Assembly (NCBI RefSeq): GCF_040581485.1
Contig: NC_090128.1
Coordinates: 22,936,431-23,000,430, forward strand
DNA length: 64,000 nucleotides
Direction: 5' to 3'
DNA from: Linepithema humile
Taxonomy: Eukaryota; Arthropoda; Insecta; Hymenoptera; Formicidae
Below, one piece after another: positions 49,040 through 59,917 of the stretch. Numbering within the stretch: position 1 is the stretch's first letter; every line of letters starts with the position of its first letter. The position numbers and the translations under genes are program-made. Under the pieces are notes generated by a model that was given only the letters and a program-made list of their open reading frames with translations, was not told the origin of the DNA and did no database searches.

Positions 49040-49390
49040 TATAAAAAATTAAAAGTAACATTACATAAAATCGTACAGAATTTCTTCTCTCAGTCTTTAT
49101 CTCTAAATGCTAACAAAAGATTATAAATTATACATCTTATTTCAAATAAATAAACTGACATTTAGAGAAATACAAGACAAACTTTGAACTCATACTTAAT
49201 ACTTATAATTAGCATAATATATAACGCATTAAAAATAACATTACATAAAATCGTACAGAATTTCTTCTCTCAGTCTTTATCTCTAAATGCTAACAAAAGA
49301 TTATAAATTATACATCTTATTTCAAATAAACTGACATTTTGAGAAATACAAGACGAACTTTGAACTTATATGTAATACTTCTTGTTAGCA
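49040..49390. repeat. 180-bp direct duplication after the transposase gene
   Basis: Two near-identical blocks beginning ACATTACATAAAATCGTACA at about 49059 and 49239, period 180 bp. Confidence 0.8.
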
Positions 49391-49427
49391 CAATATGACG
49401 CACATATGTGTATTATATTATTATGAA

Positions 49428-50010
49428 CACGTTTGCGAATGCCTAATCAGTGTAAAAAATAATTGTAAAAATAAAATTAATATTTTATTAAATATTGTGA
49501 TTGCACAAAAAATAAAAAATGCACATATCGTGATATATAGATAAAGGCGAATTCAGACCTTACAGAAAAACAGAAAAGTAGAAACCAATCAAAACTCGTA
49601 TTGATAGTAAATAGTATAACTTTTTTTTCACATGGTAGTTATCAACAAGTGTAGGACATAATGTATATCTTGCTATGAGAACCATCGGTATCTAGATGTA
49701 TTAATGAAGTTGTAAATACATTAAATGAGGCAAATATTATGAACCAGTGGATTCAATTTCCCAGAACTTTAAATTAAAAAAAAATTTTGTTGTACTGCTT
49801 ACAACCAGCGCGAGTTTTAATTGATTTCTGCCTTTCTGCTTTTCTGTCAAGGTCTGAATTTGTTCAAAGACATGTAGCAGACGTATTCAATATAAGCCAA
49901 CAATTAATAAAATTATTTTATATTAACCATTAGTGCATAATTTAATAAGATTTAGCACCATATATGAAACAAAAGTAGCGAAAATCTATACTGAATACAA
50001 AAAGAAAAGT
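49428..50010 (+). pseudogene. Degenerate, rearranged copy of the Harbinger transposase 5' region
   Basis: Blocks at 49428-49530 and 49866-50010 resemble the transposase first exon (47060-47343). A block at 49629-49770 resembles its second exon (47519-47660) but sits inside a separate TIR element. There are several indels and stops, so it is not translatable. Confidence 0.75.
49546..49865. mobile_element. 320-bp TIR element with a captured transposase exon
   Basis: Imperfect inverted ends of about 50 bp (AATTCAGACCTTACAGAAAA and its partner near 49813-49860), flanked by AAA (49543-49545, 49866-49868). It interrupts the duplicated first exon and contains a fragment of the second exon. Confidence 0.6.
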
Positions 50011-50149
50011 AAGTACAAATATGGAAATTATATATGTAAGTATATATGTATATATGTATTAAATATACCTACATATATAACTATTTTAGGTACATTTTTA
50101 AGTAATAATAATAAGTTGAAAAACAAGAATATAATAGTACATTACCTAA

Positions 50150-50310
50150 CCAGTCCGGGAATCAGCGATCGGGGGGAGGGGAGGGTGGACGCACGAGCCG
50201 AAGGCGAGTGTGGACATCCCCGACCCCCGTGAGTAGGTCGATCGCCCCCCTGGACGTGTTAGGTCCAGAATTTTTCAGTACAAGTGCGTCTTTCGACGCA
50301 CTTGTGCTGT
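50150..50310. repeat. GC-rich inserted block with hairpins
   Basis: A GC-rich island in AT-rich surroundings, bounded by CCTAAC and GTTAGG-type inverted words. It contains AAGTGCGTC-TTTC-GACGCACTT, a perfect 9-bp stem (50281-50302). It looks like the remnant of a short interspersed element; the family is not recognised. Confidence 0.5.
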
Positions 50311-50354
50311 AAAATAAATAACTGAAAAGAAATATAATGTTTACAAAACATATA

Positions 50355-51499
50355 TTATGAAGTATTGCACCTTTCAGCAGCAATAATAAATCTTTCTTTA
50401 AGTTGTAACTCTTGTTTCTTTAGCACCAGCTTTTTTTCATAATAAGAATTTTGGATTTCGAATGTTTTTTGTGCTATGTTTGTCAAATTCTGTGACTGTT
50501 GTGTTGATTGAACTTCTTCAGAGTGTGACTTTCTTTTTTCTTTCTTATTATTGTACATAAATCATCATTACCGTTATTTGAATTGCCTGCATCATTGTTA
50601 GTATATGTATTTTCTTTATCATTGTCTTCGGTTTCTGCATTTTTCATATTAACACTGGATGCATTATGTTCAGTAGTTTGTATTATATCCTCAAAATCTT
50701 GTTCAACATATTCCATTTCTATATTATGAGTATCAACATTGATCTAAAGATAAAGAATACAGACAAGTTAACGTATTCTATGTAGAATATTTCTATTATG
50801 TCATAACAAGAAATAAAGCAAATAAAAGTAAAAAAAAAGATAACGCTAAAAAAATGAAATGCCATTAGGCTTTTAAAAAACTATTATTATTTATTAAGTT
50901 TATATTAAACTTTACCTCATCAGTCTCTGTTTGTATTTGTACTTTACTTTCTTTTATTTCTGTGTGTCCATCGATACATATAGGAGAAATTAAATTCAAC
51001 GTTGCTTCTTCTATTGGACTTAATTTTAGATGAGATTCACTTCCTCCACCAGTTTTCCTTTGTTCTGCATTTATTTTGCTTTGCTTCATTTTGCTCCGTG
51101 ACCGTAAATCTTGCCAGCACTAAAATATTATTATCATTAGAAATTAAATTAATAAGAAATAAATTAATTACATATATTTGAGTAACAAAGTTGTCAACAT
51201 ATCTTAATCTAATCTAACCTTATCGTGGTGGTTATTTAAGTAGAGAAATTATTTGATTTTTCTGTATGTGCGCCGTATATACTTACTTTTCGCCAAGATT
51301 TCCAATCCTTGCTTACACCATTGCAACTATTTAAGATATTTGTAATCTTTTGCCATAAAATAGTTGCATCTTTATATGTAAAATCAGCGAAAAATTTACC
51401 AGATATTAAGCGTGGATTTTCTTCCATAAATTGTAATAATAAGGTTTTTTGTTCTTCTGTCACATTTGCACTGCGTTTTCTTGCATCCGTTTGATCCAT
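50355..51499 (-). pseudogene. Myb/SANT-like protein of the second Harbinger element, apparently frameshifted
   Basis: Exons on the minus strand: 51499-51287, 51119-50916, then 50743 onward. The N-terminal trihelix-like domain has EEQKTLLLQFMEEN and ATILWQKITNILN, ending KDWKSWRKCWQDLRSR across the first junction; then come a basic stretch and an acidic Asn-rich linker. The frame of the third exon ends early (50483), while a Gln/Lys-rich coiled coil (KKLVLKKQELQLKERF) continues in another frame to 50355. The switch is near 50545-50575, so either a one-base indel has damaged the gene or an unrecognised splice event joins the parts. Confidence 0.65.
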
Positions 51500-51776
51500 T
51501 TTCGTTTTTTCGTCTTTTCAAAGTGACACACAGTAAATTTGAAAATAAAATACCATTTATTGAAAAATACTCAATGTTTTTGATAGAGGTAGTCAATAAT
51601 CCAGTGTTGCCATATATTGTATTCGCACAAAACATACGTATACGTATCTAAATACGAACGACCGCATATTGTCTTAAAGAATAGGCATTGGTGATTGGAT
51701 GATGAACGTATGCGCATTTCAATCACTCGCAAGTTGCGTATACGTAAAGTTACGAATGAGTTAGAGAATCGGGCCC

Positions 51777-53564
51777 CTGCAGTAACTACATATACATGTA
51801 CTGTGGAGATTAGTGGAGGAACACAGTAGCATATTAAAACTGCAGTCAAATAGATGTAGATTGGTAATTTTATTAATACTATTAATAAGTAGTGGTCTTT
51901 CGCACCACCTTTGAGGTTCCACTTATGGCGCGTTCGATTTTTTTTTAAGTGGATCGTCGCCTGGAGCCCTATTGTACCACTTTTTTTACACCTGTTATTT
52001 ACAGGTTAAAATAATTTACAGTAGTTGACACTGTATTTTTGTATCTATATACTTACTGTACTTTGTATACTCACTGTACTTGTACTTTTGCGCGTTGCGC
52101 GTATATTGGCGAGTTGGGAAAATTACTTACTTTATAATTTTTTATAAATACAAAATATATTTTGTATTTATTATGCCTGCAATGCTATCAAGAGTAATGA
52201 GAAATACAAGGTGTCCCATTTTAAACAATCCACTCAAATATCTCAGAAACACCGAGTTAAATAATAAAATTTTTTAAATAAAAGTTGTAGGATTTGGAGA
52301 GAGAAAAAATATAGGAATATTTGTTTGACCTTGGATGGAAGCGCTTCTGAGATTTGAAGGTCATTTTTATTTTTTTAAATGGAACCACTTTAATTTTTTT
52401 ATATAAATCGATTTCTCATAATATTTGTCGTAAAAAGTTATAAAACTAGGATGGCCAAAAATTGAATGGTTTACAAGATATATTTTATACTTTAATTTGA
52501 CATAATTTTACATAAACTATAAAATATCTCGTTAAATATTCATTTTTCAATTATCTTACTTCAACACTTTTATGCACAAAATAATGAGAGGAATCAATTG
52601 GTGTAAAAAAATACATAGTTGACTTTAAGAAAAAAGTATATATATTTAAGAAGAAAGTATATTATATCATATCTGCTAAATATAGCTTAAATATAGCTCT
52701 GCTAGATTTTTTCTTAAAGACAACTATGTGTTTTTTTTATACCAATTGATTTCTCTCATTATTTTGTGCATAAAAGTGTTGAAGTAAGATAATTGAAAAA
52801 TGAATATTTAACGAGATATTTTATAGTTTATGTAAAATTATGTCAAATTAAAGTATAAAATATCTTGTAAACCATTCAATTTTTGGCCATCCTAGTTTTA
52901 TAACTTTTTACGACAAATATTATGAGAAATCGATTTATATAAAAAAATTAAAGTGGTTCCATTTAAAAAAATAAAAATGACCTTCAAATCTCAGAAGCGC
53001 TTCCATCCAAGGTCAAACAAATATTCCTATATTTTTTCTCTCTCCAAATCCTACAACTTTTATTTAAAAAATTTTATTATTTAACTCGGTGTTTCTGAGA
53101 TATTTGAGTGGATTGTTTAAAATGGGACACCTTGTATTTCTCATTACTCTTGATAGCATTGCAGGCATAATAAATACAAAATATATTTTGTATTTATAAA
53201 AAATTATAAAGTAAGTAATTTTCCCAACTCGCCAATATACGCGCAACGCGCAAAAGTACAAGTACAGTGAGTATACAAAGTACAGTAAGTATATAGATAC
53301 AAAAATACAGTGTCAACTACTGTAAATTATTTTAACCTGTAAATAACAGGTGTAAAAAAAGTGGTACAATAGGGCTCCAGGCGACGATCCACTTAAAAAA
53401 AAATCGAACGCGCCATAAGTGGAACCTAAAAGGTGGTGCGAAAGACCACTACTTATTAATAGTATTAATAAAATTACCAATCTACATCTATTTGACTGCA
53501 GTTTTAATATGCTACTGTGTTCCTCCACTAATCTCCACAGTACATGTATATGTAGTTACTGCAG
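51777..53564. repeat. Central part of the 3.2-kb palindrome
   Basis: Mirror-symmetric about 52670: paired positions sum to 105341. The two 65-aa frames at 52080-52277 (plus) and 53064-53261 (minus) are exact mirror images and not evidence of a gene. The centre (about 52640-52700) is imperfect, leaving a short spacer. Confidence 0.9.
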
Positions 53565-54292
53565 TAACTCTTGCTAATATGCAGTAGTTTAAAATAAATA
53601 ATTAAAAGCTTTGCAGGCGTGTAATCTTTTATGTTGATAAATGTAAAATAACAAGCATGGTTAAACGAGTAAGGCGAATGGCAAGAATATTAAAAATCTC
53701 GTGTTTGAAAACTGTGATTTTGTAACTTTTTTTCCTTTTTTGATATTTATTTTAAGTAAATTATTAGATAATGTTTTTGGCTAAAAAAAAATTATTTTAT
53801 CTTTATTAAAAATATTCGCATATGTTAAATTAGCACTTTGTTGCAACATTGTAAAATAACTTCATTTTTCTATTAACAATAGCAGATCTGTATTATTTCT
53901 AAAATTGTTAGTTTAATATATGCGAATATTAATAATAAATAGAAAATATTATTTTTTTGGGCAAAAAAATATTATCTAATAATTTACTATGTTAGAAACA
54001 AATGTGGAAAAAAGAAAAAAAAGTTGCACGAAGCAGGTTTCGAACAGGTGATCTCTAATATTCCAGCCACTCGCCTCAGAATTTCTTTTCTGAATCAGAA
54101 ACGCTTGCTTTTAACATGCAAGTAGCATGCATTTATCGTCTGTTGTGTCGGCTCGGTGGAAGGGAGCGTTCGCTCTCTTCCATTGGTTGAACGGCCGAGC
54201 TCACACGGATACGTGACGTAGCGCTTCTGTAAGGTTGTGTGAGGCAGCGGAGCCGGGACCGCTGTGGGAAATATCGCATCACTGGTTGGATG

Positions 54293-54736
54293 CCTGAAGT
54301 GACCACGCTTTTTGCCGGTTTCAAAACAGTTTGAATGTCAGACGCTCGAATCCGTCGATGTAACCTCAACATTGCATAAAAACGGATTCGGTTTTAAACA
54401 AACATTTAGAAGCTACGTGCAAGACAGCATAAGGTCAGAAGGACCCAAACAAGGACAATATAGAAAACCAGTCAAAAAAACCAATTAAATATATGGTTGA
54501 CGGCACGTTAAACGCACAATAAAAAAAAAGAAAGAAAAAAAAAACAGATTCGATCATTGCATCGTCAATAGTAAACGTTTATTAGTCCGACATAAGAGCT
54601 AAATTCGTACAAAGTTAAATTACATTGTCCAAAATATCGTAAAAATATAAATATCTAATATCTCAATTTAAACAACGTATTTTAGAGTAAATATTCTGCA
54701 TATAAACATTATAGCAAACATTCTTCATTTTTTAAC
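54293..54736. promoter_or_regulatory. Ana2 5' flank
   Basis: 444 bp between the transposon's target duplication and the Ana2 start codon; must contain the Ana2 leader and probably the promoter. No motif was settled. Confidence 0.4.
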
Positions 54737-57700
54737 ATGCATTTTCAATTTGGTGACGAAGATGAATTTGAACCAAGAAGTACACCAAAACCTGTAGCAA
54801 AACTTGACGTAAGTTTTATTTTATATTTTATTGTTCATGTGTCTTATGTATAATTTTAAAAAATTAGAAAAATAATTCTGGACAATTTACAGAGTTTTGC
54901 AATACCCACTGTGCCAGAAATATCTTTAATATTTGAGAAACCTACAGCACAAAATCCAAATGATAGAAGCAGTAATTCATCACCAGCAAGATTACTCAAA
55001 CCAATAATACAACTCCCTGATAATACTGTAAGGCACACCACTTCTACGTCACCTATTTTAAGCAATTCTAATTCTTATGCAGCATGGAGGGAACAGAATT
55101 ATTCCAAACAGATTAATCCTACAACGTCTATTTCATCATCTTGTAAAAATACTTACAGCAACAATCGTACACCACAGCCATGTTTACAAGATGTATCTAT
55201 ACAAAAACAGCAAAGGCAAGATAAAATTTCTGATCTGGAAAAAAGAATAATAAATGCAAGAGCTAATGATAAAATTTGTGAGAAAAGTGTGAAATTTAGA
55301 TGTCCTAATGTGAATGATTCTTATGATGAGGCTCAATTATCACTTTCTAACAAGAAACACTTGCCTTGTAACTCTCTACAAAGAGCAATGTATAGTGTAC
55401 CTGATTGTACTACAAGAGTGCCTAGCGAAACAATACCTGATACTTTGAAAAAAGCTGAACATGTACAAATACCACATACTGCACATCAACAGTGTCATGC
55501 ACCTAACTATTCAAATTACAATGTAGATAATAATGAAACAGTAAAAACTTTATTGCAGCTTGTAAATAGCCAAAATGAACAGATTAAAACTTTACAGCTT
55601 CAAGTGGATAGACTAGTAAGAATACAAGAAGAAAATTATAGAAACAAATCAACATGTCCATGTTCACAATCTCTTGCAAATCAGGTATTTAGATATCCAC
55701 CGATAAATTGTTATGACACTGCTTTTAGTTCTTCCATCGCACAATCTCAAAATCAAGGTACAAAGAAAAATACAGGTTCACAGAATGCATCTGTTGTAGA
55801 GAAGAAAGACCTAGAAAGTTTTAGTGAAAATAATAAACTATTGGAGCAGCAATCAAAAAAGACGTTTGTGGAACAAAAGGTTTCGATTGGTGTTATGACA
55901 AGTTTTGAGTTTACCGTGCAAAACAGTCCATTTCTAATAGATTCTGGTAGAAATGAGAAAAAGGAAGTTCACAGAGAAAATAACAATATTAATAGGAGAA
56001 ATGCCATAAATGCACACGATACGACGGAATCTGTTCAAAGATACAAAAACACATTTACGTGCAAACCTGGGGCAGCACTATTGGAAAACATAGTTGAAGA
56101 TTCGGAAAGTTATTTGTCATCCAGTCAACAGCAAAGTAGTAATTTTAATGCAAGTTCCTATGTGAAAGATTCAGAGAGACATACTCCAAGGCAATCGGAT
56201 TCGTTTAATGTGGCCAATACTTTAGAATCTTCGAAAATGTATCAGTGTCTTGCTACAGATTTAAATAGGAGAAAAATGCAGGAGGGAATGTTCATAGGAG
56301 AAAATAGTAATATAGATGAACAAATACAAAATTCAAATAAAATGCTGAGCGCATCTATGAACGTTAATTATAGTCCGGCTGAGAGCGCAAATTATAGTAA
56401 AGCACTTATCAGCGATGTAAATGATTACACTACAATAAATGGAGAAAAAAGCACGGACAAAATGAATACTAATAAACATCCTTTACGCAACATCCATTTA
56501 CCTGCGACAGATTACTATCAAAATCATAGAATTAAAGAACATTGTGATAATGCTGAGCAAACTAAAGACATGGGTGATAGCATGATATTGAATGGAGATG
56601 ATCTCAAGGTGTTTGAGAGACCACCAACTCCAGAACCAAGTATTCATGTTGAGATGCAGGAGTATACAAGCGATGACGAAAGTGATAAACAGAAACGTAC
56701 TTCAAAAATAGGCTGGACTTTTTACAACAATGTTTTGGGCCAAGTTAATGAAATTTTACAAAATTCTAGCGTTATAGAAAATAAAGATTACGATGACGTG
56801 AAAGTAGCTCGCAGAGTCGAACAAGAAAATGATACGGAAACTAGAACGGCATTAAACACTGTTAAAGCAGCTACTTTAGAACAACTTCGGAGGCTTGGGA
56901 TTAGTCTAACTGACAATGAACATAGAGAGTCGAATGGTAATAACAAAACGTATGTATCTACTTTTATTTGTATTAATTTTTATTTTTAATTAAACTTGCA
57001 AATTCAAATTTAAGCATTATTAACAAATAACAAGAATAAACGCGTTAATTATTATAAATTAACTTATAAATTGATTTATTAATTTAGAATAATTATTAAT
57101 TAAAAACAAAAATATGATAAATTAATATCCAAAGCAGATTAATATTATTTAATATAAATAACTAACTCTGTGCACTTGAGCATGTTATTTTTACTGTAAT
57201 ACATAGAACAACTACATTTTTTTTGTATTTGCTATATTATTGTATCTATAATACTATTTTATTTTTTTTACAGAATGGATTTTGACTCGTCTTTTTATCC
57301 GCGCTTGGATCGTCAAGCAAATATGATACATACTACTACCACTAGTGTAAACGAAACAAATACGAGTATGCATATGAGAGCGTTGGCGTTAAAATATTTA
57401 AGTGACGAGCAATTAGCTGATATAGCATTACATAAACAAGAATCGTCTTCGTTGAAACATCTTATGGTCAGCAATATGCAAGGAACTAATATGTCACTTG
57501 CTACGATGCGTTATTTAGAGAGATATCAACTTCTTCCAGGAAAGAATAACGTACAAGCAGAGGGTAAGTGCCAAAGAATGGATCAAATGCTATAATTATA
57601 AAATATAGCAAATATGTCTTTGGCACAATTATTATGTAATATGTAATATAAATATTAATTTATTAAAATTAAAAATATATTAATATTGTAGATAATTTGA

Positions 57701-57858
57701 TATATGAGGAAACGGTACCTAAACGCGATTTTAAACCGCTGATAGGAAAAAATAATCCTGCAGTACATCGATTCCCTTTTGTACAAACACCCGGAACCAC
57801 TTGTCCCAGCAAGATATTGGATCTTTCAACTATAAAGCGACAACCAAAGTTGTTGTGA
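54737..57858 (+). CDS. ana2: Anastral spindle 2 / STIL ortholog (centriole duplication)
   Basis: Four exons: 54737-54808, 54893-56949, 57274-57563 and 57692-57858; 2586 nt, 861 aa. A central coiled coil (LLQLVNSQNEQIKTLQLQVDRL, split here as LLQLVNSQNEQ and IKTLQLQVDRLVRIQ, about residues 242-272) matches the Ana2/STIL oligomerisation segment. The C-terminal STAN motif reads TNMSLATMRYLERYQLL (about 781-797), and the end SKILDLSTIKRQPKLL resembles the fly C-terminus. Ana2/STIL is loaded by Plk4 and recruits Sas-6 to start a procentriole. The rest is low-complexity and Ser/Asn-rich. It is longer than fly Ana2 (about 420) and shorter than human STIL (about 1290). Confidence 0.88.
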
Positions 57859-58656
57859 ATTTTAAATTATATGTAAAGGTATTAACATAAAAAGTATTTA
57901 TTATATTTTTACACAACACATTTTTACGCAAAAATTTTATAAAAGAAGTTGAAACACATAAAGAAATGATTAAAATAATTAAAATACAATAGTATAAGTT
58001 GTTTGTTTTAACGATGATTTTCTGGTTACATTTTGCGTTTTATTCCAAAATAGTAAGAAACATGAAATAGAAATCTAACGTCAAATTCGTCAGGGATAAA
58101 TTAAAAATAAGCTATTTTGAGGTAATCTGCGTGATCAAAAGTCCGTCAATTAGTAAAGACTCAAACCTACTTAGTAAAGATTCAAACCTTACGTAGTGAA
58201 GACTCAAACCTTCTTAGTGAAGATTTTAATCCCATCTAGCGGAGGTTTGAGTTTCTTGTTGAGAGCATACAATATGACAATGGCGGCGTTCGTTTATACG
58301 GTGTAAAAGTCAAATAGCATTGGGTAGTACACGTGTCATTGCAAGCACACCATTGACATTTGTACACGCATTGAGACGATCAAAATCCTAAATAAGCTCG
58401 GACGCATTATTGCTCTTCATCTTTTATAGCAAAGAAATCTTTGAAAAACTACCGTAAAGCGGCAACCCAGCAGTTTCAAGGTGATTAAATTTGGCAAATA
58501 TTAAATTATCTTTTGTAAAATTGTGTTATTTGATATATAATGTTTGAATATATTATAACAATGTCAAACATATATGTACATACATGTTTATGTACATAAA
58601 CTCACACAATCTAAGATAAGATATTGAAAGCTAAAATGGACCATTTGTTTTTCCAG
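57859..58656. other. Ana2-OST4 intergenic region with a 21-bp tandem repeat
   Basis: Contains the Ana2 3' end and the OST4 promoter and noncoding first exon (a donor-like CAAG-GTGATT near 58480; the acceptor TTCCAG directly precedes the OST4 ATG). About four imperfect copies of TTAGTAAAGACTCAAACC lie at 58150-58232. Confidence 0.55.
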
Positions 58657-58761
58657 ATGATCACAGACGTACAATTAGCAATATTCTGCAACATCCTGGG
58701 GGTTGCACTATTTTTCTTAGTATTTCTCTTTCACTACATAAATGCGAATTATTCGAAATAA
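58657..58761 (+). CDS. Ost4: Oligosaccharyltransferase subunit OST4 (34-aa microprotein)
   Basis: A 34-residue frame beginning MITDVQLAIFCNILGVAL, too short for usual ORF cut-offs. It is nearly the whole conserved OST4 family sequence: a single hydrophobic helix followed by FHYINANYSK. The start codon sits immediately after a splice acceptor, so the leader is in an upstream exon. OST4 anchors the catalytic STT3 subunit in the ER membrane complex that transfers glycans to asparagine. Confidence 0.95.
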   Translation: MITDVQLAIFCNILGVALFFLVFLFHYINANYSK

Positions 58762-59917
58762 GCAATGGAGAATTTGTTATACAAAAGTTTATCTAATACA
58801 TAACCTATGTTATTGAATTGATTATGATGTGTATGTTCTTCCTACGTTGATCATTATACAGTAAAAATGCCACTTCAGAACTTGGACATTTTATTACATA
58901 TTGCATGACAGATAATTATGCAATTTTTGTCATGTTAAACTACTAAAAAATAAACTTCATACTTTTATTTATAGGTTTGTTTTTCTTCTAAAAATTTTAT
59001 TCCAGAACTATGAACAAATGAAAAATTCACTTTAAGAATAATGTCATGTAAATAGAATTACGACTTTTTCAGAAGTTCTCATGCGATGAATGTATGTCTG
59101 AGTCTTATAAATAGCAATGCAAACTCATCAATCAGTTTTAATTACTACTTTACAATATGTCTCAAGCAATACATTTTTCATGTCATTGAATTATCATATT
59201 TCAGGTTGGATGCCTAAAAAACTGAAACATGATTACAAACATTTACTTAATGCAACGCAATCGGGTTTTAATTAATATTTATACTATATCTAATACAGAA
59301 GCTGTATGTTTTCTCAAATGTGATTTTACGAATACGAAGTTAAAAATTTTGCATAAATTATAACTTAAGCTTGAAGTCATTTTTCTTAAAAATAACAAAG
59401 AATGGAATATAGGAAAAGAGGAAAAAGTGGGAGAAAATCCCACCTTTTATTAACATACAAGATGTAGTCATACGTGGTAGGGAGCCGCCGTAATGTATTG
59501 AAACAACACTTGAACTTCTTCAAATGCGGATTCATTTGCGTCATGTTCGTAAGCTTCGCAGTTACGTTATTTCTATGACATTAATGAAGAAGTGTTCAAC
59601 TTAAATATATGCCATTTGTACATTTTAATGCAATCTGATTTTATAAAGTATGCATGTTTTAAAAATTAAACATTTTAATCTGTAAATTTTAACGCAATTT
59701 CGTGGAATAATAATACCGTGAGAAAGTGCTTACACATATTTGTGCTTATCTTGTGTTATCTCTGATGCGTGAACATTTTTTAAACTTCAAATAGATCAGT
59801 TATCGACATTAAATTTGAGTTACATGATTTGCAGCATGCAATCAATTGAAAATGAAGAAAATAATAGATAAACAAGATGAGAGAGAATAATTTGCGTTAT
59901 CATCTTTAAAAGTTCAA
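58762..59917. other. Intergenic region before torso
   Basis: 1.2 kb, AT-rich. OST4 3' end (AATAAACTT near 58949) and the torso 5' flank; nothing else was recognised. Confidence 0.5.

Larger units (their letters stand above)
46889..51776. mobile_element. Second PIF/Harbinger transposon, 4.9 kb
   Basis: Terminal repeats GGGCCCGATTCTCTAACTCA and the inverse, with a 3-bp duplication CTG (46886-46888, 51777-51779). The empty site (GAGTTACTGCAGTAACTACA) is preserved in the other palindrome arm near 53545-53575. It encodes a spliced transposase (plus) and a Myb/SANT-like protein (minus), convergent as in the first Harbinger element, but the TIRs show a different family. Confidence 0.92.
45830..54284. 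mobile_element. Palindromic hAT-type element carrying nested insertions
   Basis: Ends CAGTGATGCGATATTTCCCA at 45830 and its reverse complement at 54284, with a perfect 8-bp duplication GTTGGATG (45822-45829, 54285-54292). After removing a 4.9-kb Harbinger element and a 333-bp MITE with their 3-bp duplications, 3.2 kb remains as two arms of about 1.6 kb around a centre near 52670. Arm lengths agree exactly where I measured them (723 against 723 bp in the outer part). No transposase of its own was seen. It lies in the interval between the AcCoAS and Ana2 start codons. Confidence 0.93.

Noticed and set aside
52080..53261. Two identical 65-aa frames on opposite strands
   Set aside because: Exact mirror images inside the palindrome; no domain, so duplication explains the openness.
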